From JAJYRX01 sp041655275 (GTDB lineage: Bacteria > Pseudomonadota > Gammaproteobacteria > Burkholderiales > Burkholderiaceae_B), in NCBI GenBank assembly GCA_041655275.1, contig JBBAFU010000002.1:162308-226307 (forward strand): a DNA stretch of 64,000 nucleotides, read 5' to 3'. This document shows, piece after piece, positions 42,318 through 51,053 of this stretch. The notes beneath the pieces were generated by a model. The model did no database searches and was not told where the DNA came from. It worked only from the letters and a program-made list of their open reading frames with translations. A program made the translations under genes and the position numbers. Numbering within the stretch: the stretch's first letter is position 1; each line of letters begins with the position of its first letter.

Positions 42318-42854
42318 ATGTTCGAGATAAGGCACTACATCACTGATGATGGCCGCGACATCTTTGCTAGCTGGCATGAAAAAGTAAAAGATAACAAAAC
42401 AAAGATTGCCATCGACCGGCGCATCTATCGTATGGAGCTTGGTAACTTCGGCGATCACAAACCATGCAGAGACGGTGTGTGGGAGCTGCGTATCGACGTT
42501 GGCCCAGGCTACCGTGTTTATTACGCGCAAGCCGGAAAAAGAGTGATGAAAGACAGATCACATGATGATGCAATGGCTGAGGCTTTCCGGAAAAATCCGG
42601 ACTATGCCGTCGAACTCCTGAACAGTATCCTCGAGGATGGTGATCAGGGTGAACTTCTCATAGCGCTTCGCCAAATGGCAAAAGCCTTTGGCGGTGTGTC
42701 CAAAGTGGCCGAGCAGGCGGAGCTGAACAACACACACCTCTATCGCGCCCTGTCTGCAAAAGGCAACCCGGGGATTCGCAGCCTGTCGGCAATACTCAAG
42801 ACCATGGGCCTGCGCCTTGCGGTACTGCCCATCAGCCACCAGACCGCTCAATAA
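42318..42854 (+). CDS. Toxin-antidote fusion (truncated HigB-like plus HigA-like)
   Basis: A 178-residue frame joins two proteins normally made separately. Residues 1-75 (MFEIRHYITDDGRDIFASWH ... WELRIDVGPGYRVYYAQAGKR) are the start of a RelE/HigB-type addiction-module killer protein (HI1419-like) that lacks the last 25-30 residues. Residues 77-178 (MKDRSHDDAMAEAFRKNPDY ... LYRALSAKGNPGIRSLSAIL) are a full antidote with HTH (HI1420-like). An ATG at 42546 starts the antidote domain, with GGAAA eight bases upstream, so it might also be made alone. An in-frame deletion is the simplest origin. Toxicity is probably lost, and the protein likely still binds its operator. Confidence 0.82.
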   Translation: MFEIRHYITDDGRDIFASWHEKVKDNKTKIAIDRRIYRMELGNFGDHKPCRDGVWELRIDVGPGYRVYYAQAGKRVMKDRSHDDAMAEAFRKNPDYAVELLNSILEDGDQGELLIALRQMAKAFGGVSKVAEQAELNNTHLYRALSAKGNPGIRSLSAILKTMGLRLAVLPISHQTAQ

Positions 42855-42867
42855 CCGCGCACCCATT

Positions 42868-42898
42868 AAAAAACCCACCCCCGAACAACAGGAGTGGG
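42868..42898 (-). terminator. Rho-independent terminator for the TonB receptor-nirS operon
   Basis: Read on the minus strand, CCCACTCC pairs with GGGGTGGG (one G-T pair) and is followed directly by TTTTTT. It lies about 90 bp after the nirS stop. Confidence 0.75.
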
Positions 42899-42940
42899 CC
42901 TGAACTTAACTTAACTGAACTGATCTGATCTACACCACCA

Positions 42941-42965
42941 CCCGGCGCCCGCAACGGGCGCCGGG
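42941..42965 (-). other. Strong stem-loop after nirS
   Basis: A perfect 11-bp GC-rich stem (CCCGGCGCCCG / CGGGCGCCGGG) with loop CAA lies 24 bp after the nirS stop. There is no T-run. It probably protects the 3' end of the message ahead of the true terminator. Confidence 0.55.
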
Positions 42966-42989
42966 GCGGCAGCACAAATCAGGGCACCA

Positions 42990-44975
42990 TCAATACACGT
43001 CGTGAACGGTGTTGTAGACGTTGAACTTGCCCGTGGGCGTGATCAGGCGCTCATCCTTGATGACCTTCTTCAGCTTGCGCGTCTTGTCATCAACCACAAC
43101 GATGGCACTGACCTCGTCCATGGTGTTCCACACCGAGAACCAGACTTCGTCGCCCTGCATGTTGTACTCCGGCTGGAGCACGCGCTTGGGACCGTCACCC
43201 ACATCGGCCCACTCGGCAATCGGCAGGACTTCATAGCCGGCGTCGAGCTTGGCGATGTCGAACACGGCGATGGTCTGCGAGGACTTCTCGGGGTTCAGCG
43301 TGGTATCAACCCACAGGTTGGTGGACTTGGGGTGCGTCTTCACGAAAAGTGAACCACCGCCCTGGCCCTTGAGCACCTGCACGACTTTCCAGGCGTGGTC
43401 GGGATGGCCTTCGGGGTCGGTGCCGATCAGGGTGATCTTCTCGTTACCCAGGGCGGATGTGGCCCATACCGGTCCGAACTCCGGATGGACGAAGTTGGCG
43501 CCACGACCCGGGTGAGGGATCTTGTCCACGTCGATCAGGGCTTCCATGCGCCGCTCCTTGGAGTCGACCACGGCAATCTTGTCAGACTCGTTGGCCGCCG
43601 TCAGGAAGTAGCGCTTGGTGGAATCCCAGCCGCCATCGTGCAGGAAGCGCGCGGCATCCAGCGTGGTGATGGTGAGGGCATCCAGGTTGCTGTAGTCCAC
43701 CAGCAGGATGCGGCCGGTTTCCTTCACGTTGACGATGAAGTCCGGGTGCTCCTGGCTGGCCACGATGGCAGCCACACGGGGCTCGGGGTGGAACTCCTGG
43801 GTATCCACCGTGGGCCCGCGGGTATCCACGATCTTGATGGGCTCCAGCGAGGGGCCGTCCATGATGACGAACTGCGGCGGCCAGTAGCTTCCGGCAATCG
43901 CGAGCTTGTCCTCATAGCCCTTGAACTTGGAGGTTTCCACCGAACGGGCTTCCAGGCCCACCTTGATTTCCGCCACGCGATCGGGCTTTTCCATCCACAG
44001 GTCGATCAGGTCGACCTTGGCATCGCGGCCGATGACGTAGATGTAGCGTCCCGAGTGCGACAAGCGCGAGATGTGTACCGCGTAGCCGGTTTCGATGATG
44101 CTGATGATCTCCTTGGTGTCGCCGTCGATCAGGGCCACCTGGCCCGAATCACGCAGCGTGACCGAGAAGATGTTCTCGATGTTGTAATTGTTCTGCTTGC
44201 TCGTGGGGCGCTGATCCTCGGGGATGAGGACCTTCCAGGTCTCGAGCATCTGCGGCAGGCCCCACTCGGGCGGCTGCGGCGGCTCCAGGAACAGGTAGCT
44301 CGTCATCAGGTCGATCTCGTCTTCGGTCAGATCGCCCGAAGTACCCCAGTTGGGCATGCCGGCCGGCGAGCCATAGGTGATGAGCGACTTCAGGTAATCG
44401 AAGCCCTTCTCCTGGGCGATGTCGGGCGTGAGCGGCTTGCCCGTGGCGCCCTTGCGCAGCACGCCGTGACAGCCGGCGCAGCGCTGGAAGTAGATCTCCA
44501 TGGCGCGCGTCACCTGCTGGTCATCCAGATCCAGCGGCTGGCCGGCCGTTGCGACCGCCGCCACTGCCGCGCCGTTCTGGCCGCGGCGGGTGGCCACGTC
44601 GGCCGCCGTGACGTCGGACTTGACGTCCGTCCACTTGGCGTAGACGAAGTTGACGATGCCGGCAACGTCTTCATCGTTGATTTGCGGCATGGGCGGCATG
44701 ATGCTGTTGTAGACCACGCCGTTGACGGTGATCTCGCCCGTCAGGCCGTTCAGAATCTGCGATACGAGCTCATCGGGCGCGAGCGCCTTCAGGTAGTCCG
44801 AATCCGCAAGCGGGGGAAAGGCACCCGTCAGCCCCTGCCCTTCGGCCTGGTGGCAGGCGGCACACTGGGCCTGGTAGGCTTTGGCGCCCTGTGCATGAGT
44901 GGTTTCTGCCGCCATGCCCGTGGCGCACATCAGTGCCAGAGGCAAGCCGAGCCACCAACTTCTTTTCAGCTTCAT
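42990..44975 (-). CDS. nirS: Cytochrome cd1 nitrite reductase with an extra N-terminal cytochrome c domain
   Basis: A 661-residue periplasmic enzyme reducing nitrite to NO. After a signal peptide (cleavage near GMAA/ETTH) comes a first c-heme domain (CAACH, residues 38-42), then a second (CAGCH, 166-170) and an eight-bladed d1-heme propeller with GYAVHISRLSHSGRY (His301), EFHPEPRVAAI and ARFLHDGGWD, ending DERLITPTGKFNVYNT. Typical NirS proteins have about 560-600 residues and one c-heme; the extra domain probably replaces a separate electron donor. No d1-synthesis genes (nirF, D, L, G, H, J) lie nearby. It starts 58 bp after a TonB-receptor gene on the same strand. Confidence 0.93.
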   Translation of the reverse strand: MKLKRSWWLGLPLALMCATGMAAETTHAQGAKAYQAQCAACHQAEGQGLTGAFPPLADSDYLKALAPDELVSQILNGLTGEITVNGVVYNSIMPPMPQINDEDVAGIVNFVYAKWTDVKSDVTAADVATRRGQNGAAVAAVATAGQPLDLDDQQVTRAMEIYFQRCAGCHGVLRKGATGKPLTPDIAQEKGFDYLKSLITYGSPAGMPNWGTSGDLTEDEIDLMTSYLFLEPPQPPEWGLPQMLETWKVLIPEDQRPTSKQNNYNIENIFSVTLRDSGQVALIDGDTKEIISIIETGYAVHISRLSHSGRYIYVIGRDAKVDLIDLWMEKPDRVAEIKVGLEARSVETSKFKGYEDKLAIAGSYWPPQFVIMDGPSLEPIKIVDTRGPTVDTQEFHPEPRVAAIVASQEHPDFIVNVKETGRILLVDYSNLDALTITTLDAARFLHDGGWDSTKRYFLTAANESDKIAVVDSKERRMEALIDVDKIPHPGRGANFVHPEFGPVWATSALGNEKITLIGTDPEGHPDHAWKVVQVLKGQGGGSLFVKTHPKSTNLWVDTTLNPEKSSQTIAVFDIAKLDAGYEVLPIAEWADVGDGPKRVLQPEYNMQGDEVWFSVWNTMDEVSAIVVVDDKTRKLKKVIKDERLITPTGKFNVYNTVHDVY

Positions 44976-45033
44976 GTGGATTTCTCCTGTTGCATGGTTA
45001 GAGTGAGGCTGTTCCTGGCGTGCATGGCAAACC

Positions 45034-47337
45034 TCAGAACAGATATTTCAACGACAGGCTGGCATGAATGCCGGGCTGTGTATGACGATGGACGGCGTCT
45101 GCGTTCAACCGCTGGCGCTGACTCCAGATCCAGTACTTGCGGTCGAGCAGGTTGTAGACGCCGGCGTTGATGATGACCGAGCGATGCGGCCGGTACTCGC
45201 CAAAAAGATCGACCGTGGCGTAACCCGGCGTGCGCGTCACGCCCTGGTTCTTCAGGGTCTGCGAGATGTCGCGGGCGCGCTTGGGGGCCACGGCCTTCAG
45301 GCGCGCCTCCAGGAACCAGCGCTCGTCGTCACGCCAGTTCACGCCCGCGCTAACGGTCAGGGGGTCGACGCTGTCTATGGGCTCGCGCGTGTCCAGATCG
45401 CGCCCGCGCGCCCAGGCGGCCGCCAGGTTCAGGCCCAGCACGCCGCGCGGTGTCAGGCCCACCAGGTCGTAGCCGCCCTTGAGCTCCAGCCCGTGAATCC
45501 GGCTGCGATCCAGATTGACGGTCTGGGACACGGTATAGCCCAGGGCATTGGTGCCAATGGGCCGGAATTCGATGAAGTTGCGATACCGCGTGTGAAAGCC
45601 CACAAGCGAGAGCCGGCGGCGGTCATCGCGGTAGTTCCAGCCCACTTCCACCATACGGCTGGTCTCGGGCACGAGCTCGGGGTTGGCTTCGCGAATCACC
45701 CGGAAGGCGTCATTCACATAGGTGGTGTTCACATCGTTGAACGCCGGGGCCTTGAAGCCCTCGGAGTAATGCGCGAATACCGTGTGCCCGTCGGCCGGAT
45801 GGTAGAGCAGGGCCAGCCGCCTGGACAGGCGGCCGGCGCGCACGCTCGAAGGCGGCAGGGCCATGGGGTTGGCGGTTTCGTAGAGGCCGCCCTTTTCAGG
45901 TGACAGGCGATAGTGGTCATAGCGCAGGCCGGCCACCAGCTCCACCTTCCCGTCTCCGAAGACCATGCGATCCTGCAGGTAGACGCCGGCCTCGGTCACG
46001 GTGGAATCGGGCTCGCCCTGGTTGGGCAGCGTCTCGTTCTCGACCGAAAGGCCCGTCCCCAGATCAATGCTGTCGCCGCCGCGCCAGGTATGGGTGCGCG
46101 TGCGACGCAGGCTGAAGCCGTGGCTGAAATGATGGCTGATACCGGCTGCCGTATCCACGGTCTTGTTCATGCCGGCCATCAGGCCCGTGCTGCGATGGCG
46201 GTAACGCGCCTCGCGCGTGCGGTGGCGCAGCTGGCCGGCAATGCCGGGAATGGGCGGCATGGCACCGGTCAGGCGGATTTCGTCGCTTTCCTGGATGCTT
46301 TCATTGCGCTGGTGGTCAAGCTGCCAGAAGCCCTGGTCGAACAGCCAGGTGGGGCGCTCGAAGTCATGGCGCAGGGCCCACTGCTGACGGTAATTGATGT
46401 TGCGCGTGCGGTAATCCACCTGCTCGAACGGAAACAGCGGCGGCACGGGCACGATATTGGGCATGAGCTTGCCCGGCCCCAGCTCCGAGCGCAGGTCCTC
46501 ATCCACATGGCTTCTGAAGCGCTCGTAGCTCAGGCTGAAGCGGTGGTCGGTGCCGGCGTTGTACACCCACTTGGTCAGTACATTGCTCATGCGCGCATCG
46601 GCCGGGTTGGGCCTGTCGCGCGCCAGGCCCGGCTGATCGTGCCCGCCGCCCCGGCCCGCATGGTTGGCGCGCTCGTGACCGCGACGCTGGGTCACGCGCA
46701 CAAAGGCCGACAAGTCCTCGCTCAGGTGGCCGGCCACCGTCAGGCCCGCCAGACGCTCGCGCACATCCGTCTGCCAGCCCACGCGGGCCTCGCCCCCGAA
46801 GCGCTCGCCCGGCTGGATGAAGTCCTCGGGATCCTTGGTGCGCATGAATACGCCGCCCGCCAGGGCGCTGCCCCCGTAGAGGGTGGACAGCGGGCTCTTC
46901 ACTACATCCACCGTCTTCATGGCATCCAGGTCGAAGAAATTCCGGCTCAGGGACACATCGCGGCTGAACTCGTAACCGGGCGGCAGCGGCACATCATCGA
47001 TCAGCAGCAGCACCCGGTCGGCACCAATGCCGCGAATGCGCACATCATTGAGCGCACCGGTGGGCCCCTCTTCCACACTTACCCCCGGCTCATAGCGAAA
47101 AAGATCGCCCAGGGTGGCGGCGTTGCTGCGCTCGATGGCCTGCGCGTCGAAATGGGCCACACTGGCGGCCGTCTCTTCCAGCGTCAACTCCTCTTTCAGC
47201 GCCTTGACGACCACGGTATCCAGTACGCGTACATCCTGGGGAACCGCAGGTGCCTGCGCCATTGCGCTGCCTTGCAACACCGTGGCAACCAGCGCCACAC
47301 CCCACGGAATCCAGCAAATAGTTTTCATTTTGTGCAT
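45034..47337 (-). CDS. TonB-dependent outer-membrane receptor, haem/haemoglobin-receptor type
   Basis: A 767-residue receptor. The signal peptide is KTICWIPWGVALVATVLQGSAMA, a TonB-box-like DTVVVKA follows, then a plug domain (NAATLGDLFRYEPGVSVEEG, RIRGIGADRVLLLIDDVPLP, KSPLSTLYGGSALAGGVFM) and a 22-strand barrel ending in LKYLF with terminal Phe. The frame is open upstream to 47700, but ATG 47337 gives the signal peptide. It is transcribed with nirS from a promoter with an FNR-type site. Ligand unknown: haem, a metal chelate or a haem-d1-like porphyrin are candidates. Confidence 0.88.
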   Translation of the reverse strand: MHKMKTICWIPWGVALVATVLQGSAMAQAPAVPQDVRVLDTVVVKALKEELTLEETAASVAHFDAQAIERSNAATLGDLFRYEPGVSVEEGPTGALNDVRIRGIGADRVLLLIDDVPLPPGYEFSRDVSLSRNFFDLDAMKTVDVVKSPLSTLYGGSALAGGVFMRTKDPEDFIQPGERFGGEARVGWQTDVRERLAGLTVAGHLSEDLSAFVRVTQRRGHERANHAGRGGGHDQPGLARDRPNPADARMSNVLTKWVYNAGTDHRFSLSYERFRSHVDEDLRSELGPGKLMPNIVPVPPLFPFEQVDYRTRNINYRQQWALRHDFERPTWLFDQGFWQLDHQRNESIQESDEIRLTGAMPPIPGIAGQLRHRTREARYRHRSTGLMAGMNKTVDTAAGISHHFSHGFSLRRTRTHTWRGGDSIDLGTGLSVENETLPNQGEPDSTVTEAGVYLQDRMVFGDGKVELVAGLRYDHYRLSPEKGGLYETANPMALPPSSVRAGRLSRRLALLYHPADGHTVFAHYSEGFKAPAFNDVNTTYVNDAFRVIREANPELVPETSRMVEVGWNYRDDRRRLSLVGFHTRYRNFIEFRPIGTNALGYTVSQTVNLDRSRIHGLELKGGYDLVGLTPRGVLGLNLAAAWARGRDLDTREPIDSVDPLTVSAGVNWRDDERWFLEARLKAVAPKRARDISQTLKNQGVTRTPGYATVDLFGEYRPHRSVIINAGVYNLLDRKYWIWSQRQRLNADAVHRHTQPGIHASLSLKYLF

Positions 47338-47354
47338 CGTCAGTAAAACCGTCG

Positions 47355-47377
47355 GCAGCCGTCCGGCATTCGGCTGC
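47355..47377 (-). promoter_or_regulatory. Leader hairpin of the TonB-nirS transcript
   Basis: A 7-bp stem (GCAGCCG / CGGCTGC) with 9-base loop begins at the predicted first transcribed base (47378). Such 5' hairpins can stabilise messages. Confidence 0.4.
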
Positions 47378-47384
47378 TGGCTGC

Positions 47385-47426
47385 ATTGTGACTGCGCCGG
47401 CACAAAACGGTATTGATTATTGTCAA
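47385..47426 (-). promoter_or_regulatory. FNR/ANR/DNR-dependent promoter of the TonB-nirS operon
   Basis: On the minus strand TTGAC-AATA-ATCAA (47413-47426) differs from the FNR consensus TTGAT-N4-ATCAA at one position. A -10-like CACAAT lies at 47385-47390. If transcription starts at 47378, the box is centred at -41.5, the standard activating position. This predicts anaerobic or NO-responsive control of receptor and nitrite reductase together. Confidence 0.7.
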
Positions 47427-47479
47427 CACATGGGGAGTGTTGCCATGGTGTTGAATAAAAACAACAAACGGCGTACGGG

Positions 47480-48121
47480 TCAGGTGGGCGAGACCGATGA
47501 GGCCGGCGAGGGCCGCCAGTCGCTGCACACGGCAAGCACGCGCGCCGGCGCTGCGCTGCGTGACAGGTAGACATGGCCCACGGCACTGTCGAAGTACGCC
47601 ACCTCCTGCGCCTCCAGATCCAGCACCCGGCCATCTTCAAAGACGATGCGCACCGCGCCCGACAGCACATAGGCGAATTCATGGCCGGGGTGGCGCACAA
47701 ACTCGCTGAACTCGGTCACATCGCGCGAGTGCACCGTGGCCACGATGGGCGTCATCGCCTTGCCGCTGATCTCGCTGAACAGGAACGTGTGGGCGTAGTT
47801 CTGCGTGGCGTAATCATCATGATCCGCCAGACGCGACTTGACCGCCCGGGCTTCGAGCGCATGGCGATGGGCCGCCTGCGAGGAGCTCTGCAGGAGCACC
47901 GGCACTTCCACCTCCAGGGCATGGGCGATGGCCATGAGCTTGTCATAGTTCAGGCTGGCCTGGCCCAGCTCCGTCTTGGACAGCGTGGATACCGGCACGC
48001 CACACAGGGCGGACAAGGCCTTCAGCGTCAGCTTCTTGCGGCGCCGGATGGCGCGCAGCCGCCGGCCGACCGTTTCCCTGGAAACCGTCATCGGCAACGC
48101 GGCCACCGGCTTGCTGTGCAT
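47480..48121 (-). CDS. XRE-family regulator with cupin domain (PuuR-like architecture)
   Basis: A 213-residue protein. HTH at residues about 20-75 (RLRAIRRRKKLTLKALSALCGVPVSTLSKTELG), cupin beta-barrel at about 130-205 (HPGHEFAYVLSGAVRIVFEDG). AGGAGG four bases before ATG 48121 supports this start. It is the last gene of the peptide-importer cluster, 22 bp after the ABC ATPase gene. PuuR, of the same architecture, controls gamma-glutamylated putrescine breakdown. The gamma-glutamyltransferase and FAD oxidase genes in this cluster make a similar logic plausible. Confidence 0.87.
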   Translation of the reverse strand: MHSKPVAALPMTVSRETVGRRLRAIRRRKKLTLKALSALCGVPVSTLSKTELGQASLNYDKLMAIAHALEVEVPVLLQSSSQAAHRHALEARAVKSRLADHDDYATQNYAHTFLFSEISGKAMTPIVATVHSRDVTEFSEFVRHPGHEFAYVLSGAVRIVFEDGRVLDLEAQEVAYFDSAVGHVYLSRSAAPARVLAVCSDWRPSPASSVSPT

Positions 48122-48143
48122 GATGCCTCCTGGTCCCGCCTGC

Positions 48144-49145
48144 CTAGCGGAAGTGGCAGCGCGAGTAGTGACTGTCGCTGAAGACCTGCAAAGGCGGTGC
48201 TTCCTGCGCGCAGACCGGCCGGGCCAGCGGGCAGCGCGTACGGAACGCGCAACCCGAGGGCGGCGAAAGCGGGCTCGGAATTTCGCCGGTCAGCGGCGCA
48301 CTGCGCGGCCGGGCGCGCGCCCCGCGCGAGAAGCGCGGCACCGCCGCGAGCAAGGCCTGAGTATACGGATGTTTCGGATTGTTGAAAACCTCGTCACGCG
48401 TCCCCTCCTCGACAATGCGGCCCAGATACATGACAGCCACACGATGGCTCAGGTGACGCACCACACTCAGATCGTGCGAAATGAACAGGTAGGTCAGCCC
48501 CAGGCGGGCCTGCAAGTCCACAAGCAGGTTGATGACCTGCGCCTGGACGGAGACGTCGAGCGCGGACACGGGCTCGTCGCAGACGATGAAGTCGGGCTCC
48601 AGGGCCAGTGCGCGCGCAATCACCAGGCGCTGGCGCTGGCCGCCGGAAAACTGGTGCGGGTATTTGTCGAGCGCATCCGCCCCCATGCTCACCAGCGCGA
48701 GCAGCGCTTTCAGGCGCGCGTCGATGGCGGCGCCGTCCATGCCGAAGTTGCGCAGCGGTTCGGCCAGAACGCGTCGCACGCGCAGGCGCGGATTCATGGA
48801 CGAATACGGATCCTGGAAAATAAACTGGATGCGCCGGCGCAGCGTGCGCAGGCGCTCGCCGCGCAGCGCGCTGATGTCCTCGCCCTCGAAGCGCACGCGG
48901 CCTTCCGACGGTTCAAGCAGGCGCGCCACACAACGCCCCAGCGTTGACTTGCCGCAGCCGGATTCACCCACGATGCTGAAAGTCTCGCCGCGGCGCACCG
49001 CAAACGATACCGCGTTCACCGCGTTCAAACTGGCCTTTCCGCCCCGGGGGGTGGCAATCTGGAAACGCTTGCTCAGCGACTCCACTTCAAGCTGCAGCGG
49101 CGCATCCGCCAACACCGCCGGCCGCGCCGGCACGCGCTCATTCAT
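48144..49145 (-). CDS. Peptide ABC transporter ATP-binding protein, DppF-like
   Basis: A 333-residue ATPase with Walker A GESGCGKSTLG, signature FSGGQRQR, Walker B FIVCDEPVSALD and switch histidine in FISHDLSVV. The oligopeptide/dipeptide C-terminal extension has the cysteines around CAFRTRCPLARPVC. ATG 49145 overlaps the preceding stop; the longer frame to 49292 is read-through of the neighbour's DNA. It works with the DppD-like ATPase as a heterodimer. Confidence 0.9.
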   Translation of the reverse strand: MNERVPARPAVLADAPLQLEVESLSKRFQIATPRGGKASLNAVNAVSFAVRRGETFSIVGESGCGKSTLGRCVARLLEPSEGRVRFEGEDISALRGERLRTLRRRIQFIFQDPYSSMNPRLRVRRVLAEPLRNFGMDGAAIDARLKALLALVSMGADALDKYPHQFSGGQRQRLVIARALALEPDFIVCDEPVSALDVSVQAQVINLLVDLQARLGLTYLFISHDLSVVRHLSHRVAVMYLGRIVEEGTRDEVFNNPKHPYTQALLAAVPRFSRGARARPRSAPLTGEIPSPLSPPSGCAFRTRCPLARPVCAQEAPPLQVFSDSHYSRCHFR

Positions 49146-50193
49146 GGCAAATCTCCTGCGGCGTTGCAGCGGGGGCATCCTGCACCCCGGGACGGCACCA
49201 GAACCGGTGGCCATCGCCGGCGTCCAGCGGCCGGGGCAGGGCCGGCGTGGCACAGTCGGGGATGGCCCTGGGGCAACGCGACGCGAAGGCACAGCCGCGC
49301 GCCGCCGGCGTCATCACCGGCACAATGCCGGGCAGCTCGGCGAGCCGGCCCGGGCCGGCGCCCGGCCGCTCCACCCCGACCTCGCCGACCTCGCCGGCCG
49401 AAGGCAGCGCCTGGATAAGGGCCCGCGTGTAGGGGTGCAATGCATCGTGCAGCACGGCATCCACACGGCCTTCCTCCACCTTGTTGCCGGCGTACATCAC
49501 CAGCACGCGATCGCAGGTTTCGGCCACAACGCCCAGATCGTGGGTGATGAACATGATGGCCGTCCCCAGCTGCGCCTGCACATCGTTCAGGATGCGCAGG
49601 ATCTGCGCCTGTATGGTCACGTCCAGGGCGGTTGTGGGCTCGTCGGCAATCAGCAGGCGCGGGCGGCAGGCGAGCGCAATGGCAATCATGACGCGCTGGC
49701 GCATGCCGCCGGACAGCTCATGCGGATAACTGCCCAGGCGCTTGCCGGCGTCCGGCACCTGCACCAGATCCAGCAGCCCACGCGCATCCTGCAGCGCGTC
49801 GCGGCGCGATTTACCCTGGTGGCGCATGATGGATTCCGCAATCTGGCGGCCCACCGTGAACACCGGATTGAGCGAAGTCATGGGCTCCTGGAAGATCATG
49901 GAGATGGCGTTGCCGCGAATCGCGCGCATGCGCTTTTCGGACAGGCCCAGCAAGTCCTCGCCCTCGAAGCGCACGCGGCCCGACACAATGCGTGCCGACG
50001 GGGCCAGCAGGCGCATGACGGCCAGCGAGGTGACGCTCTTGCCGCAGCCCGATTCGCCCACAATGCCCAGGGTTTCGCCCGGCCTGACCGTGAAAGACAA
50101 ATCATGCACGGCCACCACGCTGCGGCCCCGCCCTTCAAAATGCACGGTCAGGTTTTCCACCGCCAGCGTGGCCGGTGCCGATGCTTTGCTCAT
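49138..50193 (-). CDS. Peptide ABC transporter ATP-binding protein, DppD-like
   Basis: A 351-residue ATPase: Walker A GESGCGKSVTS, signature LSGGMRQR, Walker B LLIADEPTTALD, switch histidine in FITHDLGVV, and a C-terminal oligopeptide-type cysteine block (GCAFASRCPRAIPDC). It starts with ATGA overlap to the permease gene. Likely imports di- or oligopeptides or gamma-glutamyl compounds. Confidence 0.9.
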   Translation of the reverse strand: MSKASAPATLAVENLTVHFEGRGRSVVAVHDLSFTVRPGETLGIVGESGCGKSVTSLAVMRLLAPSARIVSGRVRFEGEDLLGLSEKRMRAIRGNAISMIFQEPMTSLNPVFTVGRQIAESIMRHQGKSRRDALQDARGLLDLVQVPDAGKRLGSYPHELSGGMRQRVMIAIALACRPRLLIADEPTTALDVTIQAQILRILNDVQAQLGTAIMFITHDLGVVAETCDRVLVMYAGNKVEEGRVDAVLHDALHPYTRALIQALPSAGEVGEVGVERPGAGPGRLAELPGIVPVMTPAARGCAFASRCPRAIPDCATPALPRPLDAGDGHRFWCRPGVQDAPAATPQEICHE

Positions 50194-51044
50194 AGCCGCC
50201 GCGCCAGTTTGGGGTCGAGCATATCGCGCAGCCCGTCACCCACCAGATTGACCGCCAGTATGGTCACCGCCAGGAAGATGCCCGGGAACAGGATGATGTG
50301 AAATGCGATGGACAGGAAATTGCGCCCTTCGGAAATGATATTGCCCCAGCTGGGCGTCTGCGGCGGAATGCCCACCCCCAGAAAGCTCAGCGCCGCCTCG
50401 GTGATGATGGCCGACGCGGCAATGAAAGTGGCCTGCACCATCAGCGGCGCAATCAGGTTGGGCAGGATGTGCATGAACAGGATCTTGGGCGTGCGCGAGC
50501 CCATGGCGACGGCGGCCTCGATGTAGGCCTGATTGCGCAGCCCCAGCACCAGGCCGCGCACCAGGCGCACCACGCGCGGCACCTCGGGAATCACGATGGC
50601 GACGATGACCGTGCCCAGCCCGCCGCGAAATGCCGACATCAGGGCAATGGCCAGCAGGATGTTGGGAATGGCCATCAGGCCGTCCATGATGCGCATGACG
50701 ATGCGATCCAGCACACGAAAATAACCCGCCAGCATGCCGATCACCACACCCAGCACCATGCTGACGGCCGACACGGCCAGGCCCACGATGAGCGACACCC
50801 GCGCCCCCCAGACCACGCGCGTGAACAGATCGCGGCCCAGGGCGTCGGTGCCGAACCAGTGCGCGCCCGAAGGCGGCTTCATGCGCGCCAGCGGATCCAG
50901 CTCGTTGGGATCGAAAGCGGACAGCCAGGGCGCCAGCAGCGCCACCACCGCCAGCACTACCAGCACCACCATGCCCAGCCCCATGCCGGGCTGCTCGCGC
51001 AGGGCCCAGGACCAGTCACGCATCGCCGGAGTGTTTGTCGACAT
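50190..51044 (-). CDS. Peptide ABC transporter permease, DppC-like
   Basis: A 284-residue permease with about six helices. The segment PPSGAHWFGTDALGRDLFTRVVWGARVSL is a DppC/OppC hallmark, and the EAA loop is AVAMGSRTPKILFMHILPNLIAPL. It lies 9 bp after the DppB-like gene and overlaps the next gene by 4 bp. Confidence 0.9.
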   Translation of the reverse strand: MSTNTPAMRDWSWALREQPGMGLGMVVLVVLAVVALLAPWLSAFDPNELDPLARMKPPSGAHWFGTDALGRDLFTRVVWGARVSLIVGLAVSAVSMVLGVVIGMLAGYFRVLDRIVMRIMDGLMAIPNILLAIALMSAFRGGLGTVIVAIVIPEVPRVVRLVRGLVLGLRNQAYIEAAVAMGSRTPKILFMHILPNLIAPLMVQATFIAASAIITEAALSFLGVGIPPQTPSWGNIISEGRNFLSIAFHIILFPGIFLAVTILAVNLVGDGLRDMLDPKLARRL

Positions 51045-51053
51045 GAATATCCA

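Noticed and set aside
43395..45170. Long plus-strand open frame opposite nirS
   Set aside because: It is a high-GC antisense shadow with low-complexity composition; the minus strand encodes NirS with clear haem motifs.
45034..47700. 888-residue TonB receptor starting at 47700
   Set aside because: The first 121 codons run through the neighbouring regulator gene and contain no signal peptide; ATG 47337 gives a proper signal sequence and lies behind the promoter.
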